Positions 52,570 to 59,828 of a DNA stretch of 59,828 bases are shown one piece after another. The notes beneath the pieces were generated by a model. The model made no database searches. It was not told the DNA's origin and worked only from the letters and a program-made list of their open reading frames with translations. This DNA comes from Pseudomonadota bacterium (lineage in GTDB: Bacteria; Desulfobacterota; Desulfobulbia; Desulfobulbales; JAGXFP01). The translations under genes and the position numbers were made by a program. Within the stretch, counting starts at the first letter, position 1. Each line of letters opens with the position of its first letter. The stretch covers positions 1 to 59,828 of the forward strand of contig JAHJAA010000050.1 in NCBI GenBank assembly GCA_018814305.1, given 5' to 3'.

Positions 52570-54702
52570 ATGTGTACTGATTGCACAGGCGGCTATGGTG
52601 GTGAGATGATGAACCTGACCGAACTTTTCGGTTGCAACGTCTTTAATGACAAGGTCATGCGTGAACGGTTGCCCAAGGAAACCTACAAGGCCCTCAAGGA
52701 GACTATTGAGAAAAATGTCTCTCTGAAACCTGAAGTGGCCGCAGTGGTGGCCAATGCCATGAAGGACTGGGCCATTGAGCGCGGCGCCACCCACTATACC
52801 CATTGGTTCCAGCCGCTGACCGGTTCCACAGCCGAGAAGCATGATTCGTTCATCTCCCCCACCGATGAAGGCGGGGTTATCCTCGAATTTTCCGGCAAAC
52901 AGCTGATCCAGGGTGAACCTGACGCCTCCTCCTTCCCCAGCGGCGGCCTGCGGGTTACCTTTGAGGCCCGGGGCTACACCGCCTGGGACTGCACTTCTCC
53001 CGCCTTCCTCAAAGAAGACGCCGATGGAGACGTTACCCTCTGCATCCCCACCGCATTCTGCTCGTACAACGGCGAGGCCCTGGACAAGAAAACCCCGCTG
53101 CTCCGCTCCATGGATGCCGTTTCCAAACAGGCCATCAGGGTGCTGCGCGCCATGGGCAACACCACCTCTCACCGGGTCACCTCCACCGTTGGTCCAGAGC
53201 AGGAATACTTTTTGGTCGACAAGGAATATTACGTTCAGCGCCTGGACCTGATGACCGGCGGACGCACCCTGTTCGGCGCCCCCGCCCCTAAAGGCCAGGA
53301 GCTGGAAGACCAGTACTTCGGAGCCATCAAGGACCGGGTCGCCAGTTACATGAAAGATCTGGACATCGAACTCTGGAAGATGGGCATCACCTCCAAAACC
53401 AAGCACAATGAGGTCGCCCCAGCCCAGTACGAGATGGCTCCGGTCTTTGCCACCACCAACATCGCCGCCGACCATAACCAGCTGGTCATGGAAACCATGC
53501 AGAAAGTGGCCTTGCGCCACGATCTGGTCTGCCTGTTGCACGAAAAACCGTATGCCGGGGTAAACGGCTCCGGTAAGCACAACAACTGGTCATTGACCAC
53601 CAATGACGGCATCAATCTGATGGAACCGGGTTCCACCCCAGAGGAGAACGCCCAGTTTCTGCTCGTTCTAGCCGCAACCATGAAGGCTGTCGACGTCCAC
53701 GCCGATATCCTGCGCGGCACTTGCGCCAGTTCCGGCAATGACCATCGTTTGGGCGCCAATGAGGCCCCACCCGCCATCATATCAAGCTTCCTGGGTCAGG
53801 AACTGACCGATATCCTCAATGCCGTAGCCAAGGGTGAAAAATACTGCCGCAAGGGAAGCGCCTGTCAGTTCCTGAAGATCGGCGTCGATACCCTGCCGGA
53901 TCTGCCCAAGGACAACACCGACCGGAACCGAACCTCACCTTTTGCCTTCACCGGCAACAAGTTCGAGTTTCGGATGCTTGGTTCATCCCAGTCCATCTCC
54001 GGTCCCAACGTGGCCCTAAACACCATCGCAGCCGAGGTGCTGGACGAAGTGGCAACCCGACTTGAAAAGGCCAAGGACGTCAACACCGAGATCCAGGCCA
54101 TCATCAAGGAATTTATTACCAAACACGGTCGAATCATCTTCAATGGCAATAACTACTCCGATGAATGGCTCCAAGAGGCCGAGAAACGAGGCCTTGCCAA
54201 CACCAAGAACGCGGTGGACGCCATTAAATCATTCATTTCACCTAAGGCCATCAGGTTATTCGGGAAATACAAGGTATTGACCAAGGAGGAATTACACTCC
54301 AGATACGACATCTATGTGGAACAGTACTCCAAGCATATCAACATTGAAGCCCGGGCCTCCATGCAGATGGTTAAACGCCAGTTCATCCCGGCAGCAATCC
54401 GCTTCACCACCGAACTGGGGGCCTCAATTGCCGCAGTAGGCAAAGGCGCTACGGTCCAGAAGGCCCTTCTTGACGAGGTCTCCAAACTCCTTACCTCAGC
54501 CGGTAAGAACCTGACCAAACTGGAAGCCGAAACCGCCAAGGCCCAAGCCATCACCACGGTCGACAAACAGGCCGCCGCCTTCCGCGATAAGGTCTTCGCA
54601 GCCATGACCGCTCTCCGTCAGGATATCGATGCCCTGGAAGAGATTCTGCCGCGCGACCTCTGGCCGGTTCCCACCTATGACGACCTGCTTTTCAAGCTAT
54701 AA
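52570..54702 (+). CDS. glnN: Glutamine synthetase type III
   Basis: About 710 residues, the length of the GSIII dodecamer class rather than the 470 of GSI. It has [76 protein letters not shown] and [13 protein letters not shown], all family III markers. It makes glutamine from glutamate, ammonia and ATP. AAGGAGG precedes the ATG at 52570; an in-frame TTG at 52543 is unlikely. A strong terminator follows, so it is transcribed alone. Confidence 0.96.
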   Translation: MCTDCTGGYGGEMMNLTELFGCNVFNDKVMRERLPKETYKALKETIEKNVSLKPEVAAVVANAMKDWAIERGATHYTHWFQPLTGSTAEKHDSFISPTDEGGVILEFSGKQLIQGEPDASSFPSGGLRVTFEARGYTAWDCTSPAFLKEDADGDVTLCIPTAFCSYNGEALDKKTPLLRSMDAVSKQAIRVLRAMGNTTSHRVTSTVGPEQEYFLVDKEYYVQRLDLMTGGRTLFGAPAPKGQELEDQYFGAIKDRVASYMKDLDIELWKMGITSKTKHNEVAPAQYEMAPVFATTNIAADHNQLVMETMQKVALRHDLVCLLHEKPYAGVNGSGKHNNWSLTTNDGINLMEPGSTPEENAQFLLVLAATMKAVDVHADILRGTCASSGNDHRLGANEAPPAIISSFLGQELTDILNAVAKGEKYCRKGSACQFLKIGVDTLPDLPKDNTDRNRTSPFAFTGNKFEFRMLGSSQSISGPNVALNTIAAEVLDEVATRLEKAKDVNTEIQAIIKEFITKHGRIIFNGNNYSDEWLQEAEKRGLANTKNAVDAIKSFISPKAIRLFGKYKVLTKEELHSRYDIYVEQYSKHINIEARASMQMVKRQFIPAAIRFTTELGASIAAVGKGATVQKALLDEVSKLLTSAGKNLTKLEAETAKAQAITTVDKQAAAFRDKVFAAMTALRQDIDALEEILPRDLWPVPTYDDLLFKL

Positions 54703-54723
54703 TTAGTATTGTAATCTCCAAAT

Positions 54724-54757
54724 AAAAAAGGGAACCCCGACCGGGGTTCCCTTTTTT
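54724..54757. terminator. Bidirectional rho-independent terminator
   Basis: AAAAAAGGGAACCCC and GGGGTTCCCTTTTTT form a perfect 15-base-pair stem with loop GACC. A-runs and T-runs on both sides let it stop glnN transcripts on the plus strand and the outer-membrane protein transcript on the minus strand, which converge here. Confidence 0.95.
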
Positions 54758-54798
54758 ATTTACGAAAGGACCGTCAGAACGACACGTTCAACGCGCCC

Positions 54799-55569
54799 TT
54801 AAAAATTCAGACCAAACTCAGCGAAAGGCCCAGAAAAATCGAGTTTTGCTTCAATATCCTTCTCTGAAATCTTTACATCTTCGACCCGCCAACCGGCGGC
54901 AACAAAGACCGGGCCGGTAATGGTATAACGCGCTCGAGCGATCAGGTCATAATAATGATTTCCGCTGTAGGCAAGGCCTCGAACCTCTACGGTAAAGGCC
55001 AAGGCCTCGATCGGAGTTACCTGTACGGCCAGATACCCCATGGGCAGGATAAAGGTCTCGGCAACTGAATCTTCTTTCCCGAGCGTATTCTGACTGACTT
55101 CCGCCTCGACCTTCAACAGACGGACGTTGATCCCGAAATCGACCCTTAAGGTATTGAGAGTTGCGGTTTCCAAAAGGGGTACCCCGTAATACAGCCCCAC
55201 ATCATAGTGATCAAGGACGATCTTGGAATCGAACGGCACTCCACCCCTAAAGGAGATATCACCAAAGGAAAAATCCAGATTTTTATTCCCGCGGCCACTG
55301 AATTCCATAGGGGTCGCCATCGCGACTACATTTGGAATAATCAACGGCATATCAATATTAACCCTGGCCATTAAGCGCAGCTCATTGTCATACCCGCTAT
55401 CTCCATCAAGATCAATGGAATCGTTAACTATCGCCGACTTATAGGCGATGCTGCCCCCGGGATTCTGCAGCCAGCAACCGACTGCGGCCTCAAGACCAAT
55501 AGCCTGGACCGAACTGATCCCACCAAGGACCAGACCGGAAGCAAGCAACCCAGTAAGTAAACTTTTCAT
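54799..55569 (-). CDS. TIGR04219-type outer-membrane beta-barrel protein
   Basis: 256 residues. Signal peptide MKSLLTGLLASGLVLGGISS, ending after VQA, then amphipathic strands alternating through the whole protein and a C-terminal Phe (FAEFGLNF), the mark of Bam-dependent barrels. LEAAVGCWLQNPGGSIAYKS and YYGVPLLETATLNTLRVDFG match the TIGR04219 family. Function is unknown. AAGGAGG precedes the ATG, and a perfect consensus promoter lies 45 bases upstream of the start, so it is probably abundant. Confidence 0.8.
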   Translation of the reverse strand: MKSLLTGLLASGLVLGGISSVQAIGLEAAVGCWLQNPGGSIAYKSAIVNDSIDLDGDSGYDNELRLMARVNIDMPLIIPNVVAMATPMEFSGRGNKNLDFSFGDISFRGGVPFDSKIVLDHYDVGLYYGVPLLETATLNTLRVDFGINVRLLKVEAEVSQNTLGKEDSVAETFILPMGYLAVQVTPIEALAFTVEVRGLAYSGNHYYDLIARARYTITGPVFVAAGWRVEDVKISEKDIEAKLDFSGPFAEFGLNF

Positions 55570-55620
55570 AATTATTCCTCCTTGGGAAAGACTCCCGAAA
55601 ATGATGAGTCAAAGCAAATG

Positions 55621-55649
55621 ATTATAGAACCGGCCTGCCCCGGTGTCAA
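55621..55649 (-). promoter_or_regulatory. Perfect consensus sigma-70 promoter of the outer-membrane protein gene
   Basis: On the minus strand TTGACA and TATAAT are separated by 17 bases, an exact consensus. Transcription should start near 55614, giving a 45-base leader with a strong AAGGAGG site. Confidence 0.85.
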
Positions 55650-55816
55650 ACGATTCAGTCCCGCTCGATAATATCTTCCGCAACCCCTTCCGCCTTACTT
55701 GCCTGAACTGCTTTCAGATGTTACCATGCAGATCATTTAAGACAATATGGGTATCCTGGTCAATCAGGAAATATAGTCCCCCATAATATCTGTTTGTTAC
55801 AAACCGGACGACCCCT

Positions 55817-58357
55817 ATGAAAGGTAAAGAGTTATTTATTCCAAATTGGTTGATCAGCTTGGTGTTGACCCTGGGCATTCTCGCGGCCATGCTCTTGAAC
55901 TACGAGGGACTCCAGACCTTTGACCTGAAAATTTACAACTTTCTTTCTGACCTAAGGCAAAGGGAGATTCCCAGCCCGGTGGTCGTGGTCGAGATTGACC
56001 AAAATTCAATCCAAGAGATCGGACCCTGGCCCTGGCCCCGGTCCTACCTTGCTGATGCAATCACGAAGGTCTCGGCTGATGGCGCCAAGGCCATCGGTAT
56101 TACCGTACTGAACTCAGCTCCTGAACTGAATCCAGGTCTGGATCAAATCCGGGCCATTCGGAAAAATCTGAAGGGAGATGATGCATACAGCGGCACCCCG
56201 GCCTTTGACCGTGCCGACTACCTGCTCAAGGCAGCTGAAAAAAAGATTGACCATGACACCATGCTGCTCGAGGCAATCAAACCAGCCACCGTGGTCTTAC
56301 CCTTCTTCCTAAGCAGCGAGAATAACCCTGGTGGCTCTACTGAAATCCCTGAATGGCTTATCAAAAACACCATCCCCGGGCTGGAAGAAAAAATGAACTT
56401 TCAGCAACTCCTGGCCGATTTCAAAAATCCTTTTCTGGCCTTCCTGAAATCCCCCCAGGCCTCCAATCTGATCACAACCACTTCTCTATTGGCCGCAGGT
56501 GCAGGCCGGATGGGAAACATTTCCTTTATCCCGGACCCAGACGGCGTTATCCGCAGAGAGCAACTTCTGCTTCCCTTTCAGGATGCGTTAATGCCTTCAT
56601 TATCGCTCCAAATGGCCTTGGCATTTAAGGATAAAAACATAACAGAACTTGCTATTCTACAAAGAAGGAACATCCGTCAGGGCCTTCGTCTCGCCGATAT
56701 TAAGATCCCTACTTCACCTGAACTCGAAATGCTGATCGATTTCGAGAACAACTTTATCATCAATCGCCATTCCTTCAGCGAGTTGATCAACGGCCGGATT
56801 CCTAAAGGAGCCCTTACCGATAAGCTGGTCCTCATCGGCCTGACCGCTCCCGACCTGACTCAATTTTTTGATTCACCCCTTCATGAAAAAGTAACATCCG
56901 TTGATATCTGCGCCAACACCCTCGAAAACATCGTCGATCGTAGCTTTGTCCACCGCGCTGGCTGGACCTGGTTCATGGAGAGTATTATCCTCCTTTATTT
57001 CGGTTTCATTATGTTTTTTCTCAGCAGCCGAGTCAAAACATCCATCACCTTTGTAATCCTTTTCACCTTTCTCGCAGCCTGGCACGGGTTCGCTTATTTC
57101 ATGTTTTTAAACAACGGCCTGTGGTTTTATGTTATCCCCCAAACCGTTCTGGTTTTTACCGGTTGCGCCGCCCTATTGCTGAGTCAATATCTGGCAGCGC
57201 CCCGGAAGAAGCGGGATGAGCACACTGAAACCAACAAGATGCTCGGCCTCTCCTTCCAGGGCCAGGGTCAATTGGACATGGCCTTCGACAGCTTCAGAAA
57301 ATGCTCCCTGACCGATCCATCGGTCAAAGAAGCGTTATATAACCTCGCTCTGGATTTTGAACGAAAGCGAATGTCCAACAAGGCTATCTCCGTCTACGAT
57401 TACCTCCTGAAGGGTGGTAAGTTTAAAGACGCCAATGATCGGATCTGGCGGCTGAAACGGGCCGAGGCCAAAAACCTGGGAGGGGGAATGGGAGCCCGAT
57501 CGGAAAATACCGTTCTCATGCAAAACTCCGAGACCCGACCAACCTTAGGGCGCTATGAAGTCATCAAGGAACTGGGCAAAGGGGCCATCGGCACGGTCTA
57601 TCTTGGCAGAGATCCGAAAATCAACCGAAAGGTGGCGATCAAGACCCTCCGATACGACGAGATCGACCCTGCTCAACTTTCGGAAATCAAGGAACGTTTT
57701 TTCAGAGAAGCCGAGGCTGCTGGCCGCTTAAGCCATCCCAACATTGTTACCATTTATGATGCCGGAGAGGATTACGACATCACCTATATGGCCATGGAAT
57801 ACCTCGACGGCCACGATCTAACCCGCTACTGCAAAAAAGAAAACCTTCTGGCTCCCAAGATGATCGTCAACATCATCATCCGAGTGGCCTTTGCTCTTGA
57901 TTATGCCCACAAACATAGCGTGGTCCACCGGGATATCAAACCCGCCAACATCATGCTGACCGACAAGGGGCACGTTAAGGTAACCGACTTCGGCATTGCC
58001 AGATTGACCACCTCAGACAGCACCCAGACCGGGGTTATCCTGGGGACTCCAAACTACATGTCTCCAGAGCAGGTCCTTGGTAAAAAGCTGGACGGCCGAA
58101 GCGATCTTTTCTCTTTGGGCTCCGTGTTCTTCGAGTTATTAACCGGAGAAAAACCTTTCAAGAGTGACAATATCGGCAACTTAATGCACAACATCGCCAA
58201 TGCGAAGTTTACCCCGATCCGTAACCTTCGCCCAGATGTTCCTCCATGCTGCGAGGCCATTGTCAACCGACTGATGACTCGGAGCCGTTCCAACCGTTAC
58301 ACCAATGCCGGCGAGGTCGTGATCGAGGCCCAGCAATGCCTCGAACAGTTGACTTAA
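55817..58357 (+). CDS. CHASE2-domain serine/threonine protein kinase
   Basis: 846 residues. An N-terminal membrane helix (12-28) leads to a periplasmic CHASE2 sensor (about 40-370, with VVVVEIDQNSIQEIGPWPWP and KGALTDKLVLIGLTAPDLTQ), then three membrane helices (about 380-455). A TPR-like helical stretch (about 475-555) links to an intact Hanks-type kinase (578-840): LGKGAIGTVYLG, Lys609 in VAIKTL, HRDIKPANIML (Asp706), DFGIARL (Asp724) and TPNYMSPEQVLG. It should sense an extracytoplasmic signal and phosphorylate Ser/Thr. The PP2C gene 52 bases downstream is its likely antagonist. Confidence 0.93.
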   Translation: MKGKELFIPNWLISLVLTLGILAAMLLNYEGLQTFDLKIYNFLSDLRQREIPSPVVVVEIDQNSIQEIGPWPWPRSYLADAITKVSADGAKAIGITVLNSAPELNPGLDQIRAIRKNLKGDDAYSGTPAFDRADYLLKAAEKKIDHDTMLLEAIKPATVVLPFFLSSENNPGGSTEIPEWLIKNTIPGLEEKMNFQQLLADFKNPFLAFLKSPQASNLITTTSLLAAGAGRMGNISFIPDPDGVIRREQLLLPFQDALMPSLSLQMALAFKDKNITELAILQRRNIRQGLRLADIKIPTSPELEMLIDFENNFIINRHSFSELINGRIPKGALTDKLVLIGLTAPDLTQFFDSPLHEKVTSVDICANTLENIVDRSFVHRAGWTWFMESIILLYFGFIMFFLSSRVKTSITFVILFTFLAAWHGFAYFMFLNNGLWFYVIPQTVLVFTGCAALLLSQYLAAPRKKRDEHTETNKMLGLSFQGQGQLDMAFDSFRKCSLTDPSVKEALYNLALDFERKRMSNKAISVYDYLLKGGKFKDANDRIWRLKRAEAKNLGGGMGARSENTVLMQNSETRPTLGRYEVIKELGKGAIGTVYLGRDPKINRKVAIKTLRYDEIDPAQLSEIKERFFREAEAAGRLSHPNIVTIYDAGEDYDITYMAMEYLDGHDLTRYCKKENLLAPKMIVNIIIRVAFALDYAHKHSVVHRDIKPANIMLTDKGHVKVTDFGIARLTTSDSTQTGVILGTPNYMSPEQVLGKKLDGRSDLFSLGSVFFELLTGEKPFKSDNIGNLMHNIANAKFTPIRNLRPDVPPCCEAIVNRLMTRSRSNRYTNAGEVVIEAQQCLEQLT

Positions 58358-58409
58358 TCATCTGCGCCGATGGAATTGAATAACTGAGCATATTGGAAAG
58401 AACAGGGGT

Positions 58410-59180
58410 ATGCCTTTGAATTTTAAAGTAAGCGGCTTAAGTGATGTTGGTATGAAACGCCGCGAAAATGAAGATAACTTTGCTGTTGACCGGAAAATCG
58501 GGCTGTTTTTGGTAGCCGATGGGATGGGTGGTCATGCCGCAGGTGAAGTTGCCAGCAAAATGGCCATCGACCTGGTGGTCGATTATCTGAGAAGAACCAG
58601 AGAAAGCGACGAGCCCTACCTGACCGGTTTTAACACCAAGTACTCCAGGGCCGGCAACCGATTGAACTCGGCAATTATCCTGGCCAACCAAATCATCTCC
58701 GACTCCGCCTGCAACCGGAAAGAATGGGATGGCATGGGCACGACTATTGTTGCTGCCTGGCTTCCAAATCCCTCAAGCCCAAAACTCACCATTGCCCATG
58801 TTGGCGACAGTCGGGCCTATCTCCTTCGGAGCGGCGATCTGATTCAGTTGACCCGCGACCACTCCGTGGTTGAGGAACAGCTCAGGGAAGGACTCATCTC
58901 CCGGGAAGAAGCCAGCACGTCGGCCATTCGGAACATGATCACCCGGGCCCTCGGCTATCGCAATAGGGTTGATGTTGAAATCACCGAACTGGATGTTGAA
59001 CCAGGCGACAAACTCCTGCTTTGTTCCGATGGGCTCAATACTATGCTCACCGATGAAGAAATCATGACCGTTATCCACATGACTCCAAACATTGAGCGAG
59101 CCTGTAAAAAACTTATCACCGAAGCAAATAGACAAGGTGGCAAGGACAACATCACCGTCATCATGGCCAGCTTTCTTTAA
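58410..59180 (+). CDS. PP2C-family serine/threonine phosphatase
   Basis: 256 residues, soluble, the size of bacterial PrpC/Stp1 enzymes. Metal motifs are complete: RRENEDNFAVD, LVADGMGGHAAGEVASKMAI, IAHVGDSRAYLLRSGDLIQL, LLLCSDGLNTMLTDEEI and QGGKDNITVIMASF. It should dephosphorylate the CHASE2 kinase and its targets. It probably shares a transcript with the kinase. Confidence 0.93.
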   Translation: MPLNFKVSGLSDVGMKRRENEDNFAVDRKIGLFLVADGMGGHAAGEVASKMAIDLVVDYLRRTRESDEPYLTGFNTKYSRAGNRLNSAIILANQIISDSACNRKEWDGMGTTIVAAWLPNPSSPKLTIAHVGDSRAYLLRSGDLIQLTRDHSVVEEQLREGLISREEASTSAIRNMITRALGYRNRVDVEITELDVEPGDKLLLCSDGLNTMLTDEEIMTVIHMTPNIERACKKLITEANRQGGKDNITVIMASFL

Positions 59181-59325
59181 GCTCTGCATGTTCAAAGCTC
59201 CGCCCGATACTCCTCCCTCCACGCAACAAATTAAATGCTGACTCATCAAGCATCATCTCTTGAAGCAAGAAAATCGTTTTTTATAATAATCACCCTAACC
59301 GCTTAACCATCAAAAACTGGAAATC

Positions 59326-59784
59326 ATGATCGAACGAACGCAAGACGAAGAAGCAATTCCCTATCAACACGGAACCTACCAAGGTGAATTAAAAGATGGT
59401 CTTCCCAACGGGATGGGAACGTATACCTGTGAACAATATACCTACAAAGGCTTTTTCTCCTATGGTTCAATGAACGGGATTGGCGAGATCATTGAAGCCA
59501 ACGGCAGCCGATACAAAGGTGGATTCCGTGCTAACCAGAAATATGGCCAGGGGACCTACACCCATCCAAATGGGGCCTATTATGTCGGTTCCTGGGAAAA
59601 GGGGGATCGACACGGCCAAGGAATATTTTATCTTCCCGATGGCAGCAAAAAAGAGGGCTTGTGGCTGGAAGACCGCTTTGTTATGGAAAACCGGCTCCTC
59701 AGCAGAATCTGTGGGTGGATTTTGGTTCCGGTAAATTGCCAAGTGCATGATACAAGGCGATTTTCAGCACATCAAATGACCTAA
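59326..59784 (+). CDS. MORN-repeat protein
   Basis: 152 residues. Four to five MORN repeats run from residue 14 to 110, for example YKGGFRANQKYGQGTYTHPN and YVGSWEKGDRHGQGIFYLPD. The last 40 residues lose the repeat and show a short hydrophobic stretch (ICGWILVPVN), which may be a genuine tail or decay. No signal peptide is seen. MORN repeats in bacteria often bind lipids or proteins; the role here is unknown. It lies 145 bases after the phosphatase and may belong to the same signalling group. Confidence 0.75.
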   Translation: MIERTQDEEAIPYQHGTYQGELKDGLPNGMGTYTCEQYTYKGFFSYGSMNGIGEIIEANGSRYKGGFRANQKYGQGTYTHPNGAYYVGSWEKGDRHGQGIFYLPDGSKKEGLWLEDRFVMENRLLSRICGWILVPVNCQVHDTRRFSAHQMT

Positions 59785-59828
59785 AACCATAGGATCTTTT
59801 TGTGACCACTTTTGCCTTGTTGTTCAAA

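Noticed and set aside
52546-53580. 344-codon minus-strand frame opposite glnN
   Set aside because: Glycine- and valine-rich antisense shadow of the conserved glutamine synthetase gene.
1-59828. CRISPR array, tRNA or rRNA genes
   Set aside because: I saw no regularly spaced short repeats, no cloverleaf with a TTC-A arm, and no rRNA-like stretch.

Overview
The window looks like about 60 kb of chromosome from a Gram-negative anaerobe, most likely a Desulfobacterota (Desulfobulbales-like) bacterium. This is inferred from gene content, not from a marker gene: lipopolysaccharide heptose genes, Tat and Sec components, a fused SecDF, a type III glutamine synthetase, a TtpC-type TonB system, and a sucrose synthase / sucrose-phosphate synthase pair. 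I see no rRNA, tRNA or CRISPR array. Base composition is moderately GC-rich in the core and clearly AT-richer in the first 3 kb.

Region by region. 1-3000 is an accessory island. Two direct copies of a roughly 76-base structured repeat, resembling the 3' end (domains V-VI) of a group II intron, bracket a frameshifted HigB toxin with an intact HigA antitoxin, an IS1182-like transposase remnant and an intact Phd/ParE-type toxin-antitoxin pair. A small FmdB-type zinc ribbon gene follows. 3031-12256 is a mostly minus-strand block: purine nucleoside phosphorylase, MarC and a membrane diguanylate cyclase in overlapping order, a DUF502 membrane protein, a secreted protein, a cyclic-nucleotide-binding histidine kinase, threonine synthase, phosphoglycerate mutase and RsfS. 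Members of a palindromic repeat family sit at 5458-5801 and 12624-12769.

12984-18667 carries secDF, a YkgJ-type cysteine cluster protein, an HD hydrolase, purQ and tatC on the plus strand. After a DUF523 gene, an FtsB-like gene and the heptose genes gmhB and waaF comes the classic core cluster rpsB-tsf-pyrH-frr-uppS-cdsA-dxr-rseP-tsaB (21599-29149). malQ follows on the minus strand, and then a seven-gene cluster (30874-38159) that encodes one TonB-dependent receptor with its own complete energising machinery (DUF3450, TtpC, ExbB, ExbD, TonB, TPR).

38594-44289 is a sucrose module: bifunctional sucrose-phosphate synthase/phosphatase, sucrose synthase and a PfkB sugar kinase. Two membrane proteins of unknown role, an ABC-F ATPase and HrpA follow on the minus strand. 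The window ends with glnN, an outer-membrane barrel protein with a perfect consensus promoter, and a signalling group made of a CHASE2 Ser/Thr kinase, a PP2C phosphatase and a MORN-repeat protein.

The least explained parts are the palindromic repeat family, the toxin-antitoxin island between intron-like ends, the complex inverted-repeat region at 38332-38421, and an ABC-F protein whose second Walker A motif is degenerate. Nothing here amounts to a clear new defence or biosynthetic system.
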